The notes under the pieces: generated by a model
Databases searched by the model: none
What the model was told of the DNA's origin: nothing
What the model saw: only the letters and a program-made list of their open reading frames with translations
Assembly: GCA_032433765.1 (NCBI GenBank)
Contig: JAVIAB010000092.1
Coordinates: forward strand, 64,164,458-64,228,457
Reading direction: 5' to 3'
Length of the DNA stretch: 64,000 bases
Source of the DNA: Megaustenia siamemsis
Taxonomy: Eukaryota > Mollusca > Gastropoda > Stylommatophora > Ariophantidae
Shown: piece by piece, positions 11,240 to 22,793 of the stretch
How positions within the stretch are numbered: position 1 is the first letter of the stretch
How the letters are laid out: each line of letters starts with the position of its first letter
Program-made: the position numbers and the translations under genes

Positions 11240-12015
11240 AATTTATGTCATCAGAGTTTGGATTAACTCACAAACCTATTATTAAATATAACTATTTCCA
11301 GCCGAGAAGGCATCACTTTTTTAGAGAAAGTACTACTGAAACTAACTTAACCTCCTATTTTTTGCTGAACTATATTTGTACATAAATTACCTAATCACTT
11401 GTAGATACAAAAGATAATTAAAAGAAGAGAAAAGAGGTGGGAGTCTGTGACATAAATCTGTCTTGTTCGCTCTGCTGCCGACTCAGTCATTCTAGCATTA
11501 ATGGAAGAATAAAATAAGCTTCCTGGCAAAACAACATCTGGCAATACTAACGAATAACATCAAATGTCTGCTTCCAACGTCCGTTAGGAGGTTATATATA
11601 ACAATGAACATGTCACCCTAGACTTTTGTCTGATTAATGTACTGCAATAATTTTTTAAGTCTAGAAAGTTTCATCCAAATGTTTCATCGCAATACGTGCG
11701 TATTATACTTGTACATTACCATGTAAACAAAACTATTATTATTATTATTGTTATTTTGTATCCTCTTGTTCTTCTTAGTGATTGTATTTTATGTAATGTA
11801 TGTCTCTAATATATATATATATGGCTATTCAGCATCAGGTTTGTTCAGTTATTTATAATCTTGTGTCTCAGCGTTGAGGAAAAAAAAAATTGATTCCGTG
11901 TTTTTGACGATCTATCAGATGTACTTTATATATATATATATATATATATAAAGGTTTATTTTGTATTTTATATCTAGTTATAATCCATTTATAAGAACTT
12001 TTCATTCCCTATTTC
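11240..12015. other. AT-rich sequence with two (TA)n tracts
   Basis: (TA)n at about 11,806-11,822 and 11,928-11,951. No gene or dispersed repeat recognised. Confidence 0.5.
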
Positions 12016-12019
12016 ATTT

Positions 12020-14175
12020 TTTATTGCATGGCAGGCTGCTATAGTGATCATGTACCAGTCGTGGGAAAGCTTAGAGTGAATTAAAAACAGCAAAAGAGCC
12101 TCAGTTTAACATCAAGTTAAATTTTGATTAACTCGAATCAGACAAAAGGTTACAGGACAAATATAACATTACAATTCTAAACCGTACAATGCAATAGATA
12201 AATATATGTACAAAGAATTGATGAGCAGTGGAATGCTAAAAGAATCATGCAGCCAACATCAAAAGAGTTCATACCGCCAGTGACAACAAATTCAGAACGA
12301 TATGGATGACATATCACATTTTAAAGTTAATGGATACAAGAGAAAAAATAAGGATATCAAAAAGGAGTATAAAGATTACATTTTAAAAATTGCAATAAAA
12401 TGCAATGTAGCGAAAGAAGCATGGCTAAAACAGAGATGCAAAGAGATTGAGATGCAACAAAACAGAGATGCAAAGATTGAGATGCAACAAAACAGAGATG
12501 CCAAAGCTATATACAAACAAATTAAAGAATTAATAGGAGAAAAAAGCAATTAAAAACTGATATTTAAGATCAAGAAAAGAGAACTGTTGATTGAGCATGA
12601 AGGCATAAGGGAACGATGGACAGAATACAATAAAGATCTTTATAATGATGAACGATTATTAAGGATAATGGGCAAGGACCCGAAATAGTCAAAGAATAGG
12701 GGAAACTACTTGCCAATATGAAAACAGGAAAAGCTCGTGAAATCAAATAATACTAAAGAAGAGATTGAAGCCATTGGTGATTTTGGAATAGAGATAATAA
12801 CAAAATGTTGAATGATATCTACAACAGCGGATATGTACCAGAAGATCTGCTCAAATCAATGTTCATAGCCTACCAAAGAAATCTGGTGCGATTGAATGCG
12901 ATGGTCATCACACTATAAGCCTTATGAATCACATGATTAAGATATCACCAAGAATCAGCATGCGAAGAGTGCGAAACAAAATCAGTCCAGAAATTAGCGA
13001 TGAACAGTGTGGTTTTGTTGGAGGTAAAGGAACGAGCAATGTCATATACATCATAAGATCTTTAGTAGAAACAGCCAGAGGTGAAAACAGATCTATACCT
13101 GTGTTTCATAGACTATACCAAAGTATTTGACAAGTAAAGCACCAAGAAATATCAAAATTTTAGAAAGCATAAACGTAGACAGCAAAGATCTACGAATAAT
13201 AAAGAACATGTACTGGCAACAAACAGCGGCATAAGAACTGGAAACCATTGTGAATATTTCAACAAATAAACAAGGTGTTAGCCAGGTTGTGTGCTGTCAC
13301 CAGATTGATTTAATACTTATTGTGAGATTATTTTAAGATCCAGAGGGACATATCTGGAATAATAATCGGAGGTCATAATATAAATAATCAGAGGTATGCT
13401 GACGATACAGTCTTAATCGCTAAGAGTGAAATGAGTTTCATGAAATGTTAGACATTTTAGTGAAAGAAAGCAAAAATAAAAGACTCAGCCTTAATAGTAA
13501 AAAGATAAAATAATGGTAGTAACAAAGAAAAAGTCTTCACCACAATGCACAATAAAGACAAGTGGAACATATTAAAACAGGTAAATGAATTTAAATATCT
13601 GAGAACAATGCTAACCTCACATGGTAGATGTACAACAGAGGGAGGTGAGATGAGAAAAAAGCAGGCAAAAGCAGTTTTCCAGAAAATGAAAACAATACTG
13701 TGCAATCCGTTTTTTTACAATATAAAAACAAAAAGAGTTCTTAAATGTTTTGTAGAGCAGCCTTAACATATGGATATGATCATGGAAAAAAAGGTCAACA
13801 GTCAAGAAAATTACTGCAGGCTGTAGAAATGTGGTTTTATAAAGAATGCTGAAAATACCATGGACAGCTAAGAAGAGTAATGAAAACATTCTGAAAGAGG
13901 CCAAAGCAAAACGAGAGCTAATTTCCAATATTAAGAAGACACAATCACCGTTTTTTTTGGCCATGCATTGAGAAGGTAACAGCTGGATATATTGTGACAA
14001 CTGTAAAATTGATGGATGAAGAGACAGAGGTAAGCAAAGGAAAAGATACCAGACAGCTTAAGAAAATGGCTTGGCAGAAGGTCAACAACAGAATGATAAA
14101 TACTGTCGAGATCGAAAGTTGTGGAGAGACATGATCACCTACGCTAGCAAGTATGGTATTTGGTGATGACGATTT
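12020..14175 (+). mobile_element. Eroded LINE: endonuclease end, linker, RT and C-terminus
   Basis: Order on the + strand: end of an AP-type endonuclease (D-H-V-P-V-V-G-K-L-R at about 12,050). A charged linker follows (12,302-12,553), with K-E-A-W-L-K-Q-R-C-K-E-I-E and an internal 30-bp tandem duplication at about 12,448-12,507. RT fingers come next (S-D-E-Q-C-G-F-V-G-G-K-G-T at about 12,995), then the catalytic box R-Y-A-D-D-T-V-L-I-A with YADD at 13,395-13,406. After it are V-N-E-F-K-Y-L-R-T (about 13,583) and K-A-V-F-Q-K-M-K (about 13,668), and from about 13,850 a C-terminal K-I-P-W-T-A-K-K and F-F-G-H. It ends at the G-D-D-x tail near 14,170. Stops and shifts occur throughout, so it is dead. 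The motif set resembles the endonuclease/RT elements annotated as RTE-like in invertebrates; the exact clade is inference. Confidence 0.88.
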
Positions 14176-14327
14176 CATTGTTAAGTCTTGTTAAAGCTTA
14201 TTCTAAAAATATATTTGCTGGCAGCCGTGTTATAAAGTGGAATTTCATTTACTGTCTCTGGGAACAGTTTAGGATTGATTTACACAAATTATAATTTCTT
14301 CTTTATTCTTATGATATTTTAGTCACC

Positions 14328-14380
14328 ACTATTCTATTCTATTCTATTCTATTCTATTCTATTCTATTCTATTCTATTCA
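14328..14380. repeat. (ATTCT)n microsatellite
   Basis: About ten perfect copies of the pentamer CTATT/ATTCT. Confidence 0.97.
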
Positions 14381-14491
14381 TGAGTCAGTATCATTGCAGT
14401 CGGGATATTCCCTTTCCTTCCTTGCATTTCTCGATGTGCACACATACTGACATCTATTGTTATTGGGTTATTGAGTTATTTGCGGTCATCA

Positions 14492-14860
14492 TCATTGCAC
14501 TCCGACATGTCCATAAGTGCTCAGATCCCTTCTCATCAAGTCTCGCAGTGTCCAACGAATGACGACTCCAGTTCTGTGTTGGTTGATAAGTCTTCTTACA
14601 CACCCACTAAGTTTCTCGTTTCTGGTTGTGCCCATCTTAACTCCAATCTCTTTCATCCGAAGGATGACGTGGACTCTGGTTGACGAAGTTCTGTGCCCTT
14701 CCCACATCTCGGGTTGCATTGATGATGACCACCCGATCCATTGGTGACCGTCCTCAACGATACCACAGCTAGCCAACCTGTCCGCTCTTTCATTTCCCCG
14801 TACTCCCTCCCGCATGTTCTGGGACGTAGACAAGGGTGACCTTACGTATTTTTGACTTCT
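14492..14860 (-). mobile_element. LINE RNase H fragment
   Basis: Read on the - strand, about 14,850 downward gives V-Y-V-P-E-H-A-G. After a one-base shift it continues V-R-G-N-E-R-A-D-R-L-A-S, the conserved end of the RNase H domain carried by some non-LTR elements. A 3' part follows with R-W-T-L-R-D-L-M. The part past the domain differs from the LINE at 7,725-9,505, so this is probably another family. Only this fragment is present. Confidence 0.75.
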
Positions 14861-15087
14861 GCATTGACTCTACCCATTGCATGCGTACAGAGCTCGCGTC
14901 CACTTTTTTTTATCATGACTATAAGGTATTGATTGTAGATACATCATATTTTCCCACTAAACGCTCCTGGTCGACCAGACCCCTTTTCAACCTTTAAACT
15001 CACCAGTCTCTCATATCTACCTTCTTACCTCTCCCATTCTCCTCCACTGTTTCTACGAAATGAAGAACAAACTTGACCAAGTCCTGG

Positions 15088-15245
15088 AGCCAGTAGTGGG
15101 GTGTGGTATACACTCCAAGTTATGGTGACAGCTTTACAAAAAAGGAATACAGCAAAATACTGACGTCTCGGCCAGCGGCCTTTTTCAGAATACGAGGTCA
15201 ACGACAACAAGCGGTGAGGCACAAATACCTATAGCTACATGTCGA
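15088..15245 (-). mobile_element. Penelope-like scrap with decayed hammerhead-like motif
   Basis: Matches the arm of the fold-back element at 61,971-62,188 over about 150 bp (TATGGTGACAGCTTTACAAA, then a GACGT...CAG block and an ACAACAA tract, then ATAGCTACATGT). On the - strand 15,188-15,162 reads CTGAAAA, GGCC-GCT-GGCC, GAGACGTC. This is a hammerhead core with two substitutions relative to the copy at 62,395. A further piece of the same element (GCAGTGCTGCGGTAAAGCTG) lies at 15,449-15,490. Confidence 0.65.
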
Positions 15246-15248
15246 ATG

Positions 15249-15330
15249 GAAGGTCTGTAAAATTTATGGTCACCACATATTCCCTAACGTCACTTGGCGT
15301 GACGGGGTTCTTTACTTTTCACTACATGTC
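15249..15330 (+). mobile_element. SINE family A 3' end only
   Basis: AAGGTCTGTAAAATTTATGG, then the ATATTCCCTAACG block and CACTTGGCGTGACGGGG. Only the last 80 bp of the family are present, directly beside the Penelope-like scrap. Confidence 0.8.
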
Positions 15331-15494
15331 AGATGATAGTGATGAGAGAACGAAGAACAGTGGTGATGAGTCTAACTAAAGCAGAAAAAGATGATGATGT
15401 TAACAACACAAGTAGCAGCGTATAAGTTGAATAGGGAACAGGCAACTAATTGCAGTGCTGCGGTAAAGCTGGTAGCAAAAAGCCAGTTGTGGGT

Positions 15495-15880
15495 TGTTCC
15501 TATTTGTTCCAAAGTCAAACCACACTCAGTGCTAGGAATACCAGAGAGCCACCATCGCTGTACTCAATAACCATAATTAGCATTATGATATCTTTCATAA
15601 AACGGCAGGAAGATATCAGCTCGTGCACGAACTCTGTAGTACCGTCGATGACAGTCCCATCGTGAAATGTGGTAGACATTTTACTTTTCCGTTTTATATA
15701 TTTGCACGGGAAACGGGATACAGCCGATTTTGAAAACCTAAATGTTTATTTAACATGCTAAAATTGAATGTGGGACCTACTTTTTATGTCCGTGTCCAAA
15801 AGGGTTAGGCACTAGATATCATCAACTGGAAATAAAACCTATCCCTCCAGATGTAGTATGAACGCGTACCCTCTAGTTGT
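15495..15880. other. Unique sequence, nothing recognised
   Basis: No domain-bearing frame. The open frame at 15,450-15,665 begins inside the transposable-element scrap and I do not call it a gene. Confidence 0.4.
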
Positions 15881-15884
15881 GAGG

Positions 15885-16207
15885 TAGGAAACTTTATAAT
15901 TTGCACATAAGCGACCTCTTAAATTTTACCTGTAACATTCTCTCTTTACTGTAAAAAAATGCTCAAATTATATCTGTAACGTTTTCTGTGTGCTACAGCG
16001 ATCACTTAAATTATATCTGTAACGTTTTCTGTGTGCTACAGCGATCACTTAAATTATATCTGTAACGTTTTCTATTGCTGTAGCGACCCCTTATATTATA
16101 GCTATATAGTTTTCTATGCGCTAAAGCGTACCCTTAAATTATACTTGTAATGTTTTCTATACGCAATAGTAACCCTTAAGTTCTACTTGTAACGCCCCCC
16201 CCCCCCC
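15885..16207. repeat. 43-bp tandem repeat ending in poly-C
   Basis: Six to seven units built on TTAAATTATATCTGTAACGT and TTTCTGTGTGCTACAGCGAT. Two central units are identical and the outer ones are diverged. The array ends at a run of about 13 cytosines at 16,195-16,207. Confidence 0.85.
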
Positions 16208-16209
16208 AT

Positions 16210-16725
16210 TCCTAATCTTTTTTTCTATTCTTTTCCTTATATTTAATATTCCCCTGAGGCATTTGATTTCAATGCTCAGAGTGTAATGATGATAAACCAC
16301 AAATAACTCAATTTCATTTCATTTTCTGTGGTGTTTTCTTTGTGCTATGATGTTAATGTCCTTTTTAACATTGATTGTACAAATTTGTCACAAAGATTGT
16401 GTTGAATTTTTAGTTTCTTTTATATTAATCTAAAGAAAGTTCTTTTTTCATAACTGTACTGCGAAATTACTACTAGTTTTCTTTCTATATCAGCACCTAT
16501 TCTCTCGTTTTAACGTTATCAGGCATCCTAACAATTTTATCATATATAACGTAGTTCAAGTCCGTGTTTACATTAACAATTTTAATTTCAATTGTTATTC
16601 TATTTATAACAATTTTTTTCCCTACGTTGACCTTCACAATTGCATGCTCCGTTCGGTTAATTCAAATAATATAATAACTCTTTAATCTCCTAGCTATCCT
16701 GACAAATCAACAAAGAGGAACTCAC
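16210..16725. other. AT-rich sequence, nothing recognised
   Basis: Many T-runs and no recognisable coding or RNA signal. Confidence 0.5.
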
Positions 16726-16729
16726 TAAT

Positions 16730-16985
16730 GTGTTCCAATTCACTTGTTATGGCTTGCTCTATTTAAAATATCATTTATAAATGCAATGAATATCGAGGTC
16801 ATGCTGCACCTTACTGGTGCACTCCACATTCAAGGGCAGATGCCTTTATCGGGAAGAATATTGGTTTTTATCTTAACATGAGTGAATGTTGTCGCATAGG
16901 CTTCTTCTACAAATGTTCATTAGTTGTTCATATCGCTTTAATATTACCCACACTCGTCGTCTGTCTACTCCACTAATGTGTTTAT
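16730..16985 (-). mobile_element. LINE reverse-transcriptase palm fragment
   Basis: The - strand gives V-D-R-R-R-V-W-V-I-L-K-R-Y (about 16,975-16,937), N-I-C-R-R-S-L-C-D-N and, after shifts, F-I-N-D-I-L near 16,760. This is the order 'xxDRxRLWxILKxYGI...LYDN...VRQGC...FxNDIL' around RT motifs A and B of non-LTR elements. It lies 3' of the LINE tail at 17,122-18,035 on the same strand, the wrong order for one element, so it is a separate insertion. Confidence 0.6.
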
Positions 16986-17121
16986 GACCATTTATAATAT
17001 GATGAGGTTAAATGTCCGAAAATAGCATGCAAGCTAGTTAAATAATTCTGTTATATAAACAACCATTGATATATAACATAATAAGAAATGATAATTAAAT
17101 CATCTTCTTCTAATTCTTTCC

Positions 17122-18035
17122 TTACTCATTTGTTTTCAGCGTCGAGGTGAGATATAATTTGCGATCTTTTGCTCTTCTGTTTGCCTCTGCTACTGTTATG
17201 TTTACCAGTGTTTCTAATATTCCATAATCCATCTTTTTCATGGCCGGCCCTTGTGTCTGGTGTTCTCGCAACGGTAAATGAAGCCTCTTTGTGTTGTGTT
17301 GTGTTTGATCTTTCTGCCTTATCACGTGGCGAAACAATTTTATCTGTTGTTTCTTTATTATCATATGGTGGGGGCTATTCCTAGCATTTTTCTCAGTTTT
17401 TTCATTTCTTATCTTATCTTTCAGGCTGTTTCCTGTCATTCGTCCAACACAGTTCATCTCAATGGTGGTTATTTTACTTATTGTTCTTGCATCTAGGGTC
17501 CATGATGGTATTGGTAACTCAACGCTGGAATAAAGATTGTATTGTAGAGTGCCCGGTTTGTCTATATAGTTATTGCCTTGTTGGACATGGTGGTGATAGC
17601 TGTCTAATGATTTCACAAGCTTTGTTGCATCTTAAGTATATTTCTGCTATTTGTGGATTGTCGTTTGTCACTAGACTTTCTATGTATTTAAATTCCTCTG
17701 CTTGTTTTAGTTGTCTGCCGTCTACTGGTATGTTGATAGCAGTGGTTCGTGAACTGGACTACAAGGACAAGAGGTCGGGTTCGATCCTGACCGACGGCTT
17801 CCGGGTTCACCCAGCCTTAAATGGGTACCGGATTTTTTTCTGGGAAAGTAAATCGACACGGACGTAATACCGGCCACATTACCCCAAAAAGCATGTGCCG
17901 AAGGTCTACAAAATTATGTTCACTAACGCCCATATTCCCTATACGCCACTTGGCGCGACAGGGCTATTATAGTTATGTTGCTGTTCTGTTTCTCTTTTCG
18001 ATTTTCGTTACTTATGATTTGTCGATGTTAATTAA
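17122..18035 (-). mobile_element. LINE C-terminal region, split by a SINE
   Basis: Read on the - strand. R-Q-L-K-Q-A-E-E-F-K-Y, E-S-L-V-T-N-D-N (about 17,690), L-R-C-N-K-A-C-E, then S-L-K-D-K-I-R-N-E, K-K-Q-Q-I-K-L-F-R-H-V-I-R-Q and A-E-A-N-R-R-A-K-D-R-K (about 17,160). Removing the SINE (17,736-17,973) and one copy of its 7-bp duplication joins N-R-K-E-K-Q-N-S-N-I directly to P-V-D-G-R-Q-L-K-Q in one frame. That shows the LINE continues to about 18,035. Same family as 22,690-24,460 on the + strand. The RT active site is not present here. Confidence 0.85.
17736..17973 (+). mobile_element. SINE family A, 5'-truncated
   Basis: Begins ATAGCAGTGGTTCGTGAACT, so about 10 bp of the head are missing. 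It then has the standard B box, GGGTACCGGATTTTTTTCTGG-type segment, core and GCCACTTGGCGC stem-loop. TATGTTG flanks it at 17,729-17,735 and 17,974-17,980 (target-site duplication). It sits in a LINE. Confidence 0.9.
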
Positions 18036-18039
18036 TTAT

Positions 18040-18430
18040 GCGTATATTTTTTGAATGTCGGTCAGGCCCAAATTTGGTCTACTTGACTAAGGTTTAAGAA
18101 AAGTGACAGCAAATATGTTTCTGACGGATTCATAGTTTTTACAAGTTTTGTAATGTGCTATATTGAAGAAGGTGGACACAATCAGTTAAGTACCTTTAAA
18201 ATGTAACCACATAAAAATGTACAGTGAGAAAAAAACTAAAACCGTAAAAGGTCACACCAAGCATGTGACACCAAGCGATCTAGTACGTGGGGAAACATCT
18301 ACGAGTTATCCCGAAAGTGTGTTTTTTATATTAAGCCCTTATGACATCCTTAGCAGATCGATAAGGGATAAACATTTCATGCTAAAAAAATCATTAAAAC
18401 AAATCGTTAAGACATAACATAGGACGTTGT
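18040..18430. other. Unique sequence, nothing recognised
   Basis: An open frame at 18,217-18,417 (+) has no recognisable domain. Confidence 0.4.
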
Positions 18431-18435
18431 TCAAT

Positions 18436-18690
18436 AAACGAACTATGATACAACTTAAGAAGATGCAGATAATAACACGATTATAATATAAAAGTTAATT
18501 AGTTAATGAGACAGCAATAAATACACAAACTATGGTACAACTTAAGAAGATGCAGATAATAAAACGATTATAAATATAAAAGTTAATTAGTTAATGAGAC
18601 AGCAATAAATAAACAAACTATGGTACAACTTAAGAAGATGCAGATAATAAAACGATTATAAAAGTTAATTAGTTAATGAGACGACAAAAA
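18436..18690. repeat. ~87-bp tandem repeat, three copies
   Basis: Three units begin at ACTATG(A/G)TACAACTTAAGAAG (about 18,443, 18,531 and 18,618). Each runs through GATGCAGATAATAAAACGAT and AAAAGTTAATTAGTTAATGA. The third lacks a few bases. Confidence 0.9.
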
Positions 18691-18699
18691 ATAACCGCA

Positions 18700-19965
18700 T
18701 GCTGGCTGACGTAGAATGATGCTGACGATGATGTTCAACAGACGCCTGCTCACACGTGAATGATCCTGACAATTAAGCTTAAAAAAGACCAATATCAATC
18801 ACATAAAATCAATCATGAACTTTCAAAAATAGCCCAGAATTTCTCGGGAAGCAACGGAGAAATAGAAGTCTCGGGGGCATGTATTGAAAAACAAGACTAT
18901 AATCAAAATGAAAACAACTTTCTCCCTAGTCAATTATAAATACCTCCTAAGAAACTAAGCCTGCAGACTAAGAAAAACAACTCGAAGGTTCAGTCCAAAT
19001 AAGAGAGTGTAAAGAAAGCCGTCGGCTGCTGGAAGAAATCGGAGGACTGTGGTCGAATAGACAAAACATACAATGTCTAGTGATATTTCGCTGCCGGCGT
19101 CTGGCTTAGATAGTGAGGCCATGAACGTGAATTGTGCGAAGAAATGAAGACCTCGTCCATACACGGGTAAACATGAAGATTGCAAATGGTAGAAGGCTAG
19201 TTGGTTCCATGGTAAATTTGCAGGACTGACAGGCAAATTTACGAATCTATTCTGAGCTGAAGTCTCGCGAGAGATTGCCTTGTCTGTTACAGATATCTTT
19301 ACAGTCTGCTGCTTAATCGAGAAAAGTGGGTAGAGCTTTGAGTTTATGTCCTAGTATCACAGCTGGCGATACTTATATATATCCTATCAGCGGTTCTCCA
19401 ACGGATATTAATTATAGGAATAGAGAAACGTAGAGAGACATCGCCATGTTGTATCTAAAGACTTCCTGTTGAATCATATTGTCTTGTTTCTGGTCCTTCA
19501 GTCTGGCGTAAAGAGCCTACTAAAACTGCTGTGAGATGTCAACTACAGTGAAAAAAGACAAGAGCGCGATGCAGTAATGAGTGCTTCGGAAGTCAAATTC
19601 TATTATATTTGTCTAGTACTAATCAGTGACCAAACCAGACATGACCTCATTAATTTCATCAATACTTGTGAAAACGCTTTAAATGGAGAATGATTACGCT
19701 GTGATAGGTTATAAGGCGACTTCCAGAAGCAAACAAAAAAAAATACAAAAAAATACGTACACGATATATATTGGCTAAACAATTTATGTTAAATGTTAAT
19801 TTAATGCAGTGTTAGATTAATGTCTATAAGTAATAATCGGTGCTTCCTTTTCAATATTAATCTCTTGCCTTATTCAAAGATTGTGTTTTGGAAAATGACA
19901 CGCATATACTGAATGCTGTTCACATAAAATAAGCAGTCTAAATCAGTTATTATCATTTCATTCTT
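18700..19965. other. Unique sequence, nothing recognised
   Basis: Contains a 93-codon open frame at 18,955-19,236 (-) with several hydrophobic stretches but no domain I recognise. It could be chance or an exon and cannot be decided by eye. Confidence 0.4.
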
Positions 19966-19969
19966 GACG

Positions 19970-20290
19970 TGAGACTCTGGACATATGAGATCTTAGCAAC
20001 TGAGACCACGTGTGACTAAACTACTACAGTCACCTATGACTGACGTGAGACTGTGGACATATAAGATCTTAGCAACTGAGACCACATGTGACTAAACTAC
20101 TACAGTCACCTATGATTGACGTGAGACTGTGGACATATAAGATCTTAGCAACTGAGACACGTGTGACTAACTACTACAGTCACCTATGACTGACGGATAC
20201 TACTGCAGTCAACTATGATTGACGGAGACTACTAAACTCAACTTTGACTGACGGAGACTACTACAGCCAACTATGACTGACGGAGACTCA
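19970..20290. repeat. ~76-bp tandem repeat grading into a shorter unit
   Basis: Three copies of GACGTGAGACTGTGGACATA, AGATCTTAGCAACTGAGACC and ACTACTACAGTCACCTATGA. About four shorter ~30-bp units follow (TGACGGAGACTACTA...CAACTATGA) that look like internally deleted versions. Confidence 0.85.
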
Positions 20291-20546
20291 TATGTATCTG
20301 ATTTAAGCACTGAGATGACGAGTATGACTACATTTAGATGAGACTCATGAAAAGAGCTGACGTATCCACAATTAATCGCATCCAAGAAGCTCATTTATAT
20401 TTGAGCACAACTGATAACACTTCAACAGCGGATATTACATGATGACTACAGTAGGACAAGAAATTAGGTGAACAGTTACCATCAATATAAATGTACACAG
20501 CATCGAGCGGTAAGAGTTAACTCGCGAGTTAAGAAAATGTAACAAA

Positions 20547-20790
20547 CTTAACAAACTCCCCTTCAAGAACACGTGATAGAAGAGAACCGAACAAATTCTG
20601 CTTCAAGAACACGTGATAGAAGAGAACCGAACAAATTCTGCTTCAAGAATTTGCAATAGAATAAAATCGAACACATTCTGCTTCAAGGACATGCGATAGA
20701 AAACAACCATAAAAGTTATGCTACAATGACGTGTCATATAATAAAATCAAACAAATTCTGCCTTAAGGACGCATGAAAGAATACAATTTA
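20547..20790. repeat. 40-bp tandem repeat
   Basis: About six units of AACAAATTCTGCTTCAAGAA plus CACGTGATAGAAGAGAACCG. The first two are nearly identical and the later ones are progressively diverged. Confidence 0.85.
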
Positions 20791-20911
20791 TTAAATTGAG
20801 ATGACACAATGGCACCTTACCAAAAATATATTAACAATGTAGTCTATATAAGATTAACAAGGCTAAGTAGCGTTATATCCGTACAAGCAATGTGATATAG
20901 AATAGAAAATA

Positions 20912-20965
20912 TTCATTCACTGTGTGCCGTCTCCACATCGAAGGTTAGCTGCCACGGGCGCCATT
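20912..20965 (-). mobile_element. LINE 3'-terminal scrap
   Basis: The - strand reads V-A-A-N-L-R-C-G-D-G-T-Q, the terminal signature shared with the relics at 4,671-4,897 (V-N-L-L-C-G-D-G-T-Q) and 55,170-55,395 (V-A-N-L-R-Y-G-A-G-T-Q). About 50 bp only. Confidence 0.5.
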
Positions 20966-20969
20966 TTTC

Positions 20970-22065
20970 TATTTCTTGTCTTGATTGTGGAGCAAAATAG
21001 AAGATAGCTACCGTTCTAATGTGGTGTAAAGGGATTGTGCTGTTAATGACTGTTTTACGTCTTTCGGTATATTTGATGGCAGTATGATCCTCGTCCCTTA
21101 TTCGGAACGCATCAAAGTTGAGTCGAGAGAGGGAGGGGGTGTAGTGCGTTTTGGGCGAAGCTCTATCTTATTTATTCGTCCAGACATAGCAATTAAACAA
21201 ATGATGTCAGTTAGGACTCAACAGCAGGAAAACACTTATGTTTTACTAAACTACTGAAGTATTATGATTGCTTGCTGCCAACCGTCTGTCAAAACGCTAA
21301 AGGCCATACACAGCACTGTACCAGTACTCTCCGTCTTTTCCAGGAAAGTTTCCGGTGCCTTCTTAAGGCTGGGTAAACTTAAATGCCGCAGATCGACCCA
21401 GACATACAGTTCTCAGAGGTCCAGTTCAACAAATGGTGCTTCTACCGCAGCTTCCACCTGACTAAGATGAAACAGATGAATAACAGTAACAATAAAAAAA
21501 TGAGCAACTCAAAACAACCATGTTCTTGCTACAAGCGTGACTGTCTTTCTCTTCGTGTTTTTTGTTTCGCAGTATTTAGATGTTCTGGCCTCGAAAGCCA
21601 AACGGTTCTTCGTGGTAACGTGTTTATCTCCGTGGTAACACTCTCCTCGGTGCCTTCAACCGAACAGTTCTCTTGTCCCAATATCGATTTCCTTTACAAA
21701 ATTGCAAAAAGACATCTTGCTTTGTGATAAATGATGAATTTCAGCCTCGTTTCGCAGCTCGTTTTCGGGGCACGTAATACAAGTACATATGCATATAATG
21801 CTAGAGAAAAAAAAACCCCTTATGATGATAACGTGAATGCACAAACATCAAGTCATTTCTCAGCATTCACCCTAGGTCTAATAAAAAAGTAACATTATCA
21901 TTAAAGTATGTTCGAAAAAAATGTATGTTTTTAAAAAATCTAAATTAATCAACTCATTAACTAGCATATAAAATTATCGGTTCATTAGATTTAAAAAAAA
22001 AAAACTAGATAAATTTCCAGTTCAATTCACAATAAAGTAAGCAGTTAATTTACTGCAAAGCTCAG
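20970..22065. other. Unique sequence, nothing recognised
   Basis: Open frames at 21,264-21,461 and 21,383-21,727 (+) overlap each other and show no domain. Strongly AT-rich after 21,850. Confidence 0.4.
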
Positions 22066-22069
22066 CAAA

Positions 22070-22345
22070 CGGAAGAAACTTAACTAACAGTAAATTACTC
22101 TGTGACAGCAAATTCACTGTGGAAATCGACAAGTGGAAACAGTAATTGTATTACCCTTCTTAAACAGCCGGGCATAAACATGGGATATTGGCCCATTATT
22201 TGGCTCTCAACAACTGTCGTTAAAAGCTCGTATGAGCTCTCCAGTGGTCTATAACCAACGGGATTTTCTCATTACATGGGAGTAAACCTCAAGTTTAAAT
22301 CAAACATGGAATCAAGAGATTTGAGTACTTTCACGATTGTTTTAT
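22070..22345 (+). repeat. 276-bp dispersed repeat, copy 1
   Basis: Nearly identical (I see two substitutions) to 24,063-24,338. It runs from CGGAAGAAACTTAACTAACA to TTTCACGATTGTTTTAT. In the second locus this stretch is the right end of a 599-bp insertion into a LINE. Copy 1 may therefore be a 5'-truncated copy of the same mobile sequence. No TG...CA ends, so it is not a typical LTR. Confidence 0.85.
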
Positions 22346-22793
22346 CCTTACTGCTTATTAAATGCTTCTTGTTCGTGTCACTTGTGGTCTCTGTATTCAA
22401 GAAATAAACGTGAAGTTTGGAAAATGAAAACTCATAGAAAATAATGACCTGACTAAAGCATATTGTTTTTTAAAGACCATCTATGTTAAGTTCGGACAGT
22501 GTCTATTAGCATCCGATTTCTGATAACACAGGAAAATATCAGCACAGATCACGTACTCAGGGAGATCGGCCGACTGTCCTCACCCTTCCCCCCACACGTT
22601 CCCCTTCCCCTTTCTTATACAGGTACGTACTATCTTCCCTGATGTTTTTTTTTACCTACTTGACTACATATGTAAGTTTGTCAACCCATCAAGTCAGAAG
22701 ATATTAACGAATTTCTATTCCCAGATGATCAAGCACTAATTTAAGGCAAATTAGAAGACATACAAGAACACATCAATTCACATATCATCATCC

